This document shows positions 9,550 through 16,593 of a DNA stretch of 64,000 bases, one piece after another. The notes under the pieces were generated by a model. The model was not told the origin of the DNA, ran no database searches, and saw only the letters and a list, made by a program, of their open reading frames with translations. Made by a program: the position numbers and the translations under genes. This stretch comes from Nostoc sp. NMS7. GTDB lineage: Bacteria; Cyanobacteriota; Cyanobacteriia; Cyanobacteriales; Nostocaceae. The stretch spans positions 21,457 to 85,456 of the forward strand of contig NZ_JABXKJ010000242.1 in assembly GCF_017115085.1 (NCBI RefSeq), written 5' to 3'. Each line of letters begins with the position of its first letter. Position 1 is the first letter of the stretch.

Positions 9550-9654
9550 TATTTGCTTTGAGGGAATTATTTTGAACTTTTCCCAACTTAACCCAGGTCG
9601 AAAGAAGCGTTGTTCTTCTGGTAAGTTAACAGCATTTTCTAACGTTTGAGTCAT
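9541..9654 (-). pseudogene. N-terminal remnant of a Uma2 (DUF820) gene
   Basis: A 37-codon minus-strand frame from ATG 9654 begins MTQTLENAVNLPEE and continues RFFRPGLSWEKFK. This is the typical N-terminal run of cyanobacterial Uma2-family proteins, which are normally around 190-230 residues. The frame stops just after the conserved WEKF segment and nothing of the nuclease core follows. It is therefore read as a decayed fragment overlapping the ROK stop codon. Confidence 0.6.
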
Positions 9655-9706
9655 AATATTTTTTACTCTCCCAGTTAGTAGTCACGAAATTTATCTCATT
9701 TCCATC

Positions 9707-10816
9707 TTAAGTCAAAACCAAATTATCTCGGTGAATTACGGTTTCCGCACCGGCATAACCTAAAATTGTCGGAATTTCCCGCGAATGGAACCCGCGAATC
9801 TTTTGCAGTTGATCGCTGTTGTAATTCACAAGTCCTCTAGCAATTTCGTTCCCGTTGGTGTCACACAATTGCACGGCATCCTGGGTATCAAACTCTCCTT
9901 CTAATGTCTTAATTCCAGCCGCTAATAAGGATTTTCCCGCTAGAGAAATTGCCGCGATCGCACCTTCATCTAAATACAATTTTCCCGCAGGTACAAGTCC
10001 GTAAGCTATCCAACGTTTACGCGCCGAAGTTGGTTCAGGTTGCGGTTCAAAATGCGTTCCAATAAGTTCACCTTGGATAATTTTTTCGATATTCCGGGGA
10101 AATCGCCCTTGAGTAATTACGGTACGCACTCCAGCCGCGATCGCAATTCTCGCAGCCGAAATTTTTGTCACCATACCACCAGTACCCCACTGAGAACCTT
10201 GGGAACCTGTTTGTATTTGTAATTCTGTTAATTCCTTAATGCTACTAACTAGAGCGATCGGTCGCGCATCTGGTACGGAACGCGGATCAGCTGAGTACAA
10301 CCGATCGACATCGGTAAGCAAAAATAGCCAATCTGCTTCTACGAGGCTGGCAACCAATGCCGAAAGGGTATCATTATCACCAAATTTTAGTTCGTCTATT
10401 GCTACGGTATCATTTTCATTAACTATGGGGATCACTCCCAGTCTCAGTAGTTCCTGAAAAGTGTTGTAGACGTTCAGATAGCGGCTGCGCTGTACTAAGT
10501 CGCTGCGAGTCAATAATACTTGGGCGATCGCCTGTTGAAGAGTACTAAATAAATCATCGTATATACGGATTAACCTGCCTTGCCCAACTGCTGCTACAGC
10601 CTGTTTCAGTGCGATCGCCTTGGGACGTTCAGTTAAGCCCAATCGCGCACAACCCACCCCCACAGCACCAGAAGAAACCAAAATCACCCGATGTCCTTGG
10701 CGTCTTAAATGGCAGAGTGTTTCCGCCAAGGTAGCGATCGTAGAAAGTGCTAATTGTCCTGTTTCTGGTTGGGTTAGGCTAGAAGTGCCGATTTTGACAA
10801 CAATTGTTAGTGGCAT
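9707..10816 (-). CDS. proB: Glutamate 5-kinase
   Basis: Catalyses the first step of proline synthesis, ATP-dependent phosphorylation of glutamate to gamma-glutamyl phosphate. The 369-residue protein has the amino-acid-kinase fold with VVKIGTSSLT near the N-terminus, SSGAVGVG (50-57), the NENDTVAIDELKFGDND segment that binds substrate, and GTGGMVTKISAA. A C-terminal PUA domain covers about residues 275-369 (ARGLVNYNS ... GYAGAETVIHRDN). Full length for the family. It lies downstream of yqeG on the same strand, about 280 bases away, an arrangement common in cyanobacteria. Confidence 0.95.
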   Translation of the reverse strand: MPLTIVVKIGTSSLTQPETGQLALSTIATLAETLCHLRRQGHRVILVSSGAVGVGCARLGLTERPKAIALKQAVAAVGQGRLIRIYDDLFSTLQQAIAQVLLTRSDLVQRSRYLNVYNTFQELLRLGVIPIVNENDTVAIDELKFGDNDTLSALVASLVEADWLFLLTDVDRLYSADPRSVPDARPIALVSSIKELTELQIQTGSQGSQWGTGGMVTKISAARIAIAAGVRTVITQGRFPRNIEKIIQGELIGTHFEPQPEPTSARKRWIAYGLVPAGKLYLDEGAIAAISLAGKSLLAAGIKTLEGEFDTQDAVQLCDTNGNEIARGLVNYNSDQLQKIRGFHSREIPTILGYAGAETVIHRDNLVLT

Positions 10817-11097
10817 TTAAATAGTGAGGAGTTAGGAGTTAGGAGTTAGGAGTTGAATTTAATTCATAACTCATAACCCTTCGACAAGCTCAGGGCATCG
10901 CTTCTAACTCCTAACTCAAATTGTAAAGCGCCAATCCTTCTATAGTGAAGGCTGACGCTTTACGGGTGTATATTTACTTAGTATGGGTTAGGGTCTTTTT
11001 TGGCTGATCCCATCTTATTAATACTTATGATCCCCGATTTTTGGCTGACAATAAGATTCCTTAATCATTTCTTTAGATTTACTTTCCTGACGATTTC
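10817..11097. repeat. yqeG-proB spacer with heptamers and a hairpin
   Basis: Tandem TTAGGAG heptamers run from about 10826 to 10853, followed by a small repeat (CCTTCGACAAGCTCAGGGCATCGC, positions 10878-10901). A hairpin at 10923-10963 has outer arms GTAAAGCG / CGCTTTAC and an inner pair CCTTC / GAAGG. There is no T-run, so it may be a processing or attenuation structure rather than a terminator. Confidence 0.55.
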
Positions 11098-11637
11098 TCA
11101 AGTTTTGTGAATCTTAGTTTTCTTGGGAGTAATAGAGGCTCCTAAGATTTCTGATATCCAAACTTCAAAGTTGCGTACTGGATGAGAGCGCAGAGCTGCA
11201 TCTGCATGAACAATCGGTTCAACTAAAATCGTAAACATCCCCAGGCGATTACCTGCTAAAACATCGGTAAACAAGCGATCGCCTACCATCCCCACTTGAT
11301 GCACTGGTAGATCCATTCCCCTAAGTGCAGCCCTAATTTTGCGTCGGGAAGGCTTGGCTGCACCCAAATAGTAAGGTAGATTGAGCGATCGCGCAATTCC
11401 ACCAATTCGCACTTCACTCAGGTTATTACTCACCAAGCACAATCTAGTACAGGTGCGAATTTGCTCCACCCACTGCCGTAATTCTGGGGAAGCCATCCCG
11501 ACTGTAAAAGGTACTAAAGTTTCATCTACATCCAATACCAGCCCTTTAAGCCCGTATTTTTGGATAATATCTGGTGTTAGGTTCAACACTGAACCCTCTA
11601 AAATCAAGTCAGGCTGTAAAAGATTGTTCCAAGTCAT
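11098..11637 (-). CDS. YqeG-family HAD IIIA phosphatase
   Basis: A 179-residue HAD-superfamily hydrolase of subfamily IIIA (YqeG type). The nucleophile motif LVLDVDETLVPF (DxDxT), the second motif LVSNN and the MVGDRLFTDVLAGNRLGM segment (motif IV acidic residues) are in order. Bacillus YqeG and plant relatives include phosphatidylglycerophosphate phosphatases, so that is a possible activity here but is inference. ATG at 11637 is preferred over a TTG two codons upstream. It is upstream of proB in the same direction. Confidence 0.82.
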   Translation of the reverse strand: MTWNNLLQPDLILEGSVLNLTPDIIQKYGLKGLVLDVDETLVPFTVGMASPELRQWVEQIRTCTRLCLVSNNLSEVRIGGIARSLNLPYYLGAAKPSRRKIRAALRGMDLPVHQVGMVGDRLFTDVLAGNRLGMFTILVEPIVHADAALRSHPVRNFEVWISEILGASITPKKTKIHKT

Positions 11638-11690
11638 AGTCAACAGTCAAATGTAGATAGGTCAAACAAATGAGCATAACCTAATATAGT

Positions 11691-12317
11691 TTAGTTAGTC
11701 GAACTCCATCCTGGGATATCTCCCTGAACACTTTGAGATAAAATTCCTAAAATCTTATCTATTTCTTTGATGTAATAATTACTTAAATCAATAAATATAT
11801 CGTTTTCTTCTAACTTCAAAAACTTCCAAATATCCCCCGTTGTTACCGCGCCGTAAATTATCCTAATTTCATTTCCTTCTTGTTGATTAAACAATTGTGC
11901 TGCCAACATTGCGGCTGCACATTGACCTAATCCACCTTTAATATTTTCATTTTTGGCTTCAATAATAACCACCACAGGCACATTAATTGTTAGTTGCTCT
12001 TTAGAACGACTGATGATAAAGTCACAATAGCCATTCAGTCCGTTTTCTGCATCTACATTAAAGTCTGTTCCCGAAAATAAACTAATTGGATAATTAGCCC
12101 TGCGTCTTACCTCCAACAATATCGGAGTAATAATCATTTCCGAACGAGCTTTTTCAGTATTAATTGCTAAAGCCAGTTCTGTAGTTTCTTCTAAAGAATT
12201 TTTGAGTTTCTCACTTGCCTGTAAAGGTTCTATGTCGGCACATAAATCAGTTTCTTCATCAATGCGGATGCTGAATGACTTTTTAAATTTACTTAATGTA
12301 AAGTCACTATAAGCCAT
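11691..12317 (-). CDS. PD-(D/E)XK nuclease-like protein of unknown function
   Basis: A 208-residue soluble protein not matched to a named family. The segment LNGYCDFIIS followed by VVVIIEAKNENIKGGLGQC has the spacing of a PD-(D/E)XK core (Asp, then Glu-x-Lys), and the later helix GQCAAAMLAAQLFNQ fits the alpha helix after the core. It could be a host-factor nuclease or an inactive relative. The ATG at 12317 is chosen because GAGG stands about eight bases upstream; a GTG three codons earlier overlaps that site. It is about 270 bases from DUF3727, with a terminator between. Confidence 0.65.
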   Translation of the reverse strand: MAYSDFTLSKFKKSFSIRIDEETDLCADIEPLQASEKLKNSLEETTELALAINTEKARSEMIITPILLEVRRRANYPISLFSGTDFNVDAENGLNGYCDFIISRSKEQLTINVPVVVIIEAKNENIKGGLGQCAAAMLAAQLFNQQEGNEIRIIYGAVTTGDIWKFLKLEENDIFIDLSNYYIKEIDKILGILSQSVQGDIPGWSSTN

Positions 12318-12545
12318 TTTCAGCACCTCATAGTAATTTTGGATTTTAGATTTGTCGTGAACTTTCAGTCGAACGATTTTGGATTTTGAATTTTAGATTG
12401 AAAATCTTTACCAAAGTCTTTTTTTCCGAATCTCAAACAATATTAATAGTCCCAATTTAGTGTCAATGTTTCATTGCTTCCACATTTAATGGGACATGGC
12501 AAAAGGTTTAAGTAGATTGTGATTACATTGAAAAATTCCCAATTA

Positions 12546-12582
12546 AAAAATTCAAAATGAAAATGTTACATTTTGAATTTTT
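12546..12582 (-). terminator. Rho-independent terminator after the DUF3727 gene
   Basis: On the minus strand a perfect 14-base stem (AAAAATTCAAAATG / CATTTTGAATTTTT) closes a 9-base loop and is followed by a T-rich tract. It starts five bases beyond the DUF3727 stop codon, so it should end the GNAT-ruvX-DUF3727 transcript. Confidence 0.7.
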
Positions 12583-12586
12583 AATC

Positions 12587-13159
12587 TTATTCCACCTCAT
12601 TAAAAAGATGTTCCTCTAACAGAGGTTGCACTTTGCGAAACTCCTCTGGAGAGAGTAATTCCGGTTGACCTGTTTTAGCTATCCGTGCAAAAAACAACAG
12701 GGGATCGAGGGGTGTATAAATTGCATACTCCTGATCTTCATCATAGAAGCTAGCGAGTAGCTGTAATTGCTCTGGCTCTAAATCTGCCTCTTCATCTTCA
12801 ATTTCTAAGGTAAAGAGTTCTGATTCTTCAACTGGCGGTAAATCACCTGCGACTGTCAAAGCATAGGCTGTGTTCTTCAATATCAGGTTCTGCTCAGATA
12901 GTACCGCTTGAGCAGTGGCAAAAATTTGCTCAATAGTGCTATCGTCTTCTACCAGAACCGCTTCTTCTTCCTCACCCTCACCTTCCCAAGAAAAAATTTC
13001 TACAGGTGAGTCTACAGGAAGAAGTAAAACATATTCTTGCCCATCTACCTCCAGGGAATGCTCTATATAACATTCGAGCGATCGCCCTTTGTCATCGGTT
13101 AAAGTGATGGAACCCGCATGAGCGTTATCATTTTCTTCAGGAAATGGGGAGGGAAACAT
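12587..13159 (-). CDS. DUF3727 (DUF1292-like) acidic protein
   Basis: A 190-residue, strongly acidic protein conserved in cyanobacteria and plastid-bearing plants. The N-terminal half (ITLTDDKGRSLECYIEHSLEVDG, then YVLLLPVDSPVEIF) matches the DUF1292-like beta domain. The C-terminal half (YDEDQEYAIYTPLDPLLFFAR) matches DUF3727. Function is unknown; it is commonly found beside ruvX and a GNAT gene, as here. The run of Glu between them looks disordered. Confidence 0.85.
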   Translation of the reverse strand: MFPSPFPEENDNAHAGSITLTDDKGRSLECYIEHSLEVDGQEYVLLLPVDSPVEIFSWEGEGEEEEAVLVEDDSTIEQIFATAQAVLSEQNLILKNTAYALTVAGDLPPVEESELFTLEIEDEEADLEPEQLQLLASFYDEDQEYAIYTPLDPLLFFARIAKTGQPELLSPEEFRKVQPLLEEHLFNEVE

Positions 13160-13300
13160 AGCCGAAATCTAGAAATTTAATAAATACCAGCAAGTTTGAA
13201 AATCGCTTAACTATTTAATCACATCTTATGTTAATTAAATAGCTTTACACGTAGATCCAACTGCTGGCTAATCGTTTTCAGAATATCATGTTAAAAGGTA

Positions 13301-13795
13301 TCAATATTCAATAACCGCCACTGAACTGCGGGAATTGGCACGCTTAACATCCAGCCATTGTTGTAAAATCAAAGCGGCTGCCTTGCGGTCAATCAAACCT
13401 TTATGGCGTGACGGGGAGCGGTTTTCAGCTATCAGCAGTTGCTCTGCTTGAAATGAAGTTAATCGCTCATCCATATATTCCACAGGCAGTTTCAGTGCTT
13501 TAGCAAGTCTTATAGTAAATTTTTGAACTTGACGCGCCTGAAATCCTAGTGAGCCATCCATTGAATAAGGTAAGCCCATAACTAGAATTTGCACCTCGCG
13601 TTCATTAACTATTTGTCGGATTTGCTCGACATCCCGCTCAAAAGATGTTCGCTCAATTGTGGTGATCCCCGTGGCAATTAAACCCGTGCGATCGCACCCA
13701 GCTACACCAATCCGCTTGCGACCGAAATCCAGTCCCAACGCTGAAATAAACGGTTTTGCTTGTGGGGATATCACACTAATTCTCCTGCTGTGCAT
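13301..13795 (-). CDS. ruvX: RuvX/YqgF putative Holliday junction resolvase
   Basis: A 164-residue RNase H-fold protein. The family motifs are in order: ALGLDFGRKRIGVAGCD at the N-terminus with the first catalytic Asp, VEYMDERLTSFQAEQLL with the Glu, and GLIDRKAAALILQQWLD with the last Asp. Relatives are put forward as Holliday junction resolvases or as rRNA 5'-end processing nucleases. Its 5' end overlaps the GNAT gene by 20 bases, which suggests translational coupling. Confidence 0.9.
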   Translation of the reverse strand: MHSRRISVISPQAKPFISALGLDFGRKRIGVAGCDRTGLIATGITTIERTSFERDVEQIRQIVNEREVQILVMGLPYSMDGSLGFQARQVQKFTIRLAKALKLPVEYMDERLTSFQAEQLLIAENRSPSRHKGLIDRKAAALILQQWLDVKRANSRSSVAVIEY

Positions 13796-15032
13796 CTGCT
13801 GATTCCGAAATCGGCAATGCTTCCATGCTAGGGTTTTTTACCGGAAAGTTAATCGGTTCTGACAAGCTTTGCAGTGGTTTCTCTGACGATGGCAACTTTC
13901 CTGGTTGTATCCATGACATCCCACCTGGTATAGGTTTACGTGCCGGTTGTAAACCTTGCAGCATATCAGTCCACTGAATTCCTTCTAAGGAGACGAATTT
14001 AGACTCCCGTAGCTTGTGCCACACAGAACGAGACATGATTAATGTATGTTCTATGCGTTTTGCTCCAATTCCTTCCAAATACTCTTCTCGCTCTGCCTGA
14101 TAGTCTGAGGAAGCTAGTTGCAACCCTTGCTGGGGAAAATCTTGGGCAATCCGAGCCAATTGAGATAGTAATTCTGGATACAGCCAAGTGTAAGCAGGAT
14201 GAACTGTCAGTGTTGCAGCGTGGGGGACTTCACCCTTACGGTCAAGTTGTACCTGAAAATAGCCGATCGCAGCTTTGCGTTGGGGTTCAAATACGTAACC
14301 ACTGACTACTTCTGCTTTGGTCAGCCATTGCGTCACTGCATCAGTTAAAGCGCCGAACAAACTGGTTTTAAAGTCGCGGGTATTGCGGTCAAAAACCTGA
14401 CGTACTAGAGGTGGCATAGATGCCGTATCTAGTTGATATAGCAGCTGGGCATCAGCATTACTTACTGGTAAGAGGTTGGGCAAATCTGGCTCTGCTTGTG
14501 CCAATTCAACCAATAATTCTGGGCCAATTTCCCAGTATGTCATTTCTGCCAGACGCTGAAATCCATTTTGTCGATATAGTGCCAGCGCCTCAATGTCATT
14601 GATGTTAACTTCCAGTAGCCAAGTGCGAGCTTCTAAAATCGATTCAAAGCAATGACGCAAAAGTTGCGAACCAATTCCTTGTTTATCGACACCACGCTCC
14701 AACAACACTTGATCAATCCGCCAAGTGCTGCGTGTCCGGTTAAAGGGTGACACTTGAATCATCCCTAGAAGCATCCGCCCTTGCTCTGCTATGTAGGCAC
14801 AGAGGCGATACTGGAGCGGGTTAGGAAACCAACTCAAAAATTTGAGTAATCCATACCAGCGACGCAGCCTTTGCATCTGGCTGATCGCAACACCTGCTCC
14901 TTGGGGAGTCAGGGCTGCGAATGACTCTTGAGTTATGCGCTCAATCCCGTCCAGATCCCGGTATTGGACTGGTCGGATAACAACGCTGAGGTTTCGGGGA
15001 AGTAATGAAGTCATTTTAATTCGAGCCGCCAT
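13776..15032 (-). CDS. GNAT-family N-acetyltransferase, two-part
   Basis: A 418-residue protein. The N-terminal half is a GNAT domain: VVIRPVQYRDLDGIERI at the start, and the acetyl-CoA segment GVDKQGIGSQLLRH, followed by WLLEVNINDIEALALYRQNGFQRL. The second half (about 200-340) looks like a degenerate second GNAT unit (VSGYVFEPQRKAAIGYFQVQL). The C-terminal 70 residues are Pro/Ser-rich and probably disordered. The substrate is unknown. Alternative ATG at 15014. It leads the operon with ruvX and DUF3727. Confidence 0.83.
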   Translation of the reverse strand: MAARIKMTSLLPRNLSVVIRPVQYRDLDGIERITQESFAALTPQGAGVAISQMQRLRRWYGLLKFLSWFPNPLQYRLCAYIAEQGRMLLGMIQVSPFNRTRSTWRIDQVLLERGVDKQGIGSQLLRHCFESILEARTWLLEVNINDIEALALYRQNGFQRLAEMTYWEIGPELLVELAQAEPDLPNLLPVSNADAQLLYQLDTASMPPLVRQVFDRNTRDFKTSLFGALTDAVTQWLTKAEVVSGYVFEPQRKAAIGYFQVQLDRKGEVPHAATLTVHPAYTWLYPELLSQLARIAQDFPQQGLQLASSDYQAEREEYLEGIGAKRIEHTLIMSRSVWHKLRESKFVSLEGIQWTDMLQGLQPARKPIPGGMSWIQPGKLPSSEKPLQSLSEPINFPVKNPSMEALPISESADAQQEN

Positions 15033-15581
15033 TTAGCTTTCACTAACTGATCTTCAAAGGAACTGATGCAATAATATTAACTACTTTCTGCCGCTTCTAA
15101 TAATCTCTGCAAATTTCACAATAGAAGAAAATCTGCATAAAGGGAGAATCGCGGTTTATGTTCTGCCTATATCAAGCGTCCTACGACCAAGCCCATAGTC
15201 AGCTTGACCTGATATTCCCAGTTAGAGATGATCAATTCAGATGAAGGACTTTAGGTATTATGTTTTTTGAAGATTAGTTCGTGTTAAGTGTAAGTTTTGT
15301 TTTCACACCAACTAAGCTTTGACATCCCGCACTAATCAAGCGTAATCTTATTCTACAGTAGAAGCATACTTGTATAACCAGAATTAGCTATTTTGTTTTC
15401 TAGATAAATCTATGTTTTAGGGCAACAGTGTTTTGCCCCTTACTATTGCGCCAAAAGGGTGATTTGAGTAATTTAATACTTAAAAAAGCAGAAAAAGCAG
15501 ACCTTGTGAGAACACCATTGGCATTGACCCAACAACATCTGCCTTTATTTTATTTGAATTTTGATTAAAATTTGTATATAT
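15033..15581. other. Spacer upstream of the GNAT operon
   Basis: About 550 bases with no gene seen. The GNAT promoter should lie at its left side. Between about 15488 and 15560 short arms (GCAGA ... TCTGC) flank a 40-base interval, followed by a T-rich run, which could be a weak terminator. Nothing else stands out. Confidence 0.5.
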
Positions 15582-15794
15582 TTATAACCCTTGTCGAGAG
15601 ACTAGCTTTTCAAAGTGGGCTTGGGTTTGATGGAGTAATTGATGGCGACTATCTACTACTGTTTGTTTCAGGGTTGGAACAAGATTGCGAGCTTGCAGAG
15701 TCATGTGAAGTTGCAGGTTGGCGACATATTCACTGAAATCTTGATTCAGTTGATCTGCGCCCGCATTCGTTAATAAATTTGATTCCATTGCCAC
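15582..15794 (-). CDS. Small unknown protein
   Basis: A 70-residue soluble helical protein (MESNLLTNAGADQLNQDFSE ... HFEKLVSRQGL), not recognised. The start is set at GTG 15794 because AGGAG lies six bases upstream; longer frames beginning at 15848 or 15833 lack such a site. The high Gln/Leu/His content suggests an amphipathic helical bundle. Confidence 0.5.
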   Translation of the reverse strand: MAMESNLLTNAGADQLNQDFSEYVANLQLHMTLQARNLVPTLKQTVVDSRHQLLHQTQAHFEKLVSRQGL

Positions 15795-15931
15795 TGTGTT
15801 CTCCTGTGTTAATCCTGTGCTGTCTCTCTTCATGACCAAAATTATCACGTTGTTTGGACTAACTTCGGAATTTGCAATGAAGTTTAACGCTTTTTCGGAA
15901 TAGCGATCGCTATCGGGTTTTCATCTGCCCA

Positions 15932-16423
15932 TTAAAATCTCAAACCAATACCACCTTGTACGGAGACAGCTGTACCACTACTATCACGATAGGCATCAAA
16001 AGCGATGATCGCGTTGCCAAAAAGGACAGTATTGCTATTTGGGATCATATAGTCAATACCTGGTTGTAAAGCAAAACTAATTTTGTCACCCACAGGAGAA
16101 GATCCACCACCACCAGCCAAGACCAACCCAGCACCCAGGTAGGCATCAGCTTGCCAGTTGAGGGGGAAATCGTAAGAAACCGTTGGTACAACTGCCGTAT
16201 TATTACCAATTAACACTTGGGCGCGGAGTGAAATCGGTGCTTCCAAAAGCTTGTAGCGTCCCGCTATCACCCCTCCGAGTTGGATACCATCAGTAATACC
16301 AATAGCCGGGCCTATACCGATATAACTGCCATAGGCTACTTGAGCTTGCACCGGTTTAGTACTCGCCAGACTCAAGACCAAACCAGCCCCTAAAACTGAA
16401 ACCAAACATGGAATATACTTCAT
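15932..16423 (-). CDS. Exported, probably outer-membrane beta-barrel-like protein
   Basis: A 163-residue protein with a clear signal peptide (MKYIPCLVSVLGAGLVLSLAS, cleavage near VQAQ). The mature part alternates hydrophobic and small residues and ends in GGIGLRF, a C-terminal Phe typical of outer-membrane beta strands. No named family is claimed. The ATG at 16423 is preferred because GAGGAG lies seven bases upstream; the upstream GTG overlaps that site. The same leader carries a perfect Yfr1 sRNA complement, a type of control reported for cyanobacterial outer-membrane porin mRNAs. Confidence 0.72.
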   Translation of the reverse strand: MKYIPCLVSVLGAGLVLSLASTKPVQAQVAYGSYIGIGPAIGITDGIQLGGVIAGRYKLLEAPISLRAQVLIGNNTAVVPTVSYDFPLNWQADAYLGAGLVLAGGGGSSPVGDKISFALQPGIDYMIPNSNTVLFGNAIIAFDAYRDSSGTAVSVQGGIGLRF

Positions 16424-16429
16424 AACCGA

Positions 16430-16440
16430 ACTCCTCACAC
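16430..16440 (-). promoter_or_regulatory. Predicted Yfr1 sRNA target site over the ribosome-binding site
   Basis: The mRNA sequence GTGTGAGGAGT is the exact complement of ACUCCUCACAC, the ultra-conserved unpaired motif of the cyanobacterial small RNA Yfr1. It contains the GAGGAG ribosome-binding site and ends six bases before the ATG, so pairing would block translation. Yfr1 is known to repress outer-membrane protein mRNAs in Prochlorococcus this way. The match is seen; its function is inferred. Confidence 0.65.
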
Positions 16441-16590
16441 CAATTTGTCATTTGTCATTTGTCATTGGGCATTGGGCATTTGTCATTGGGCATTGGGCAT
16501 GGGGCATTGGGAATTGGGCATTGGTTATTCTCCTTGTCTCCTTGTCTCCTTGTCTCCCTGCTCCCCCTGCTCCCCCAGCTCCTCCTCTCA
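16441..16590. repeat. Heptamer and CTCCTTGT repeats
   Basis: Tandem heptamers of the CATTTGT / CATTGGG type (16443-16530) are followed by CTCCTTGTCTCCTTGT and CTCCCCCTGCTCCCC tracts. Several open frames of 60-100 codons cross this block on both strands and are artefacts of the repeat. Confidence 0.75.
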
Positions 16591-16593
16591 ATT

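Noticed and set aside
14042..14305. Plus-strand frame inside the GNAT gene
   Set aside because: Antisense shadow without a start signal.
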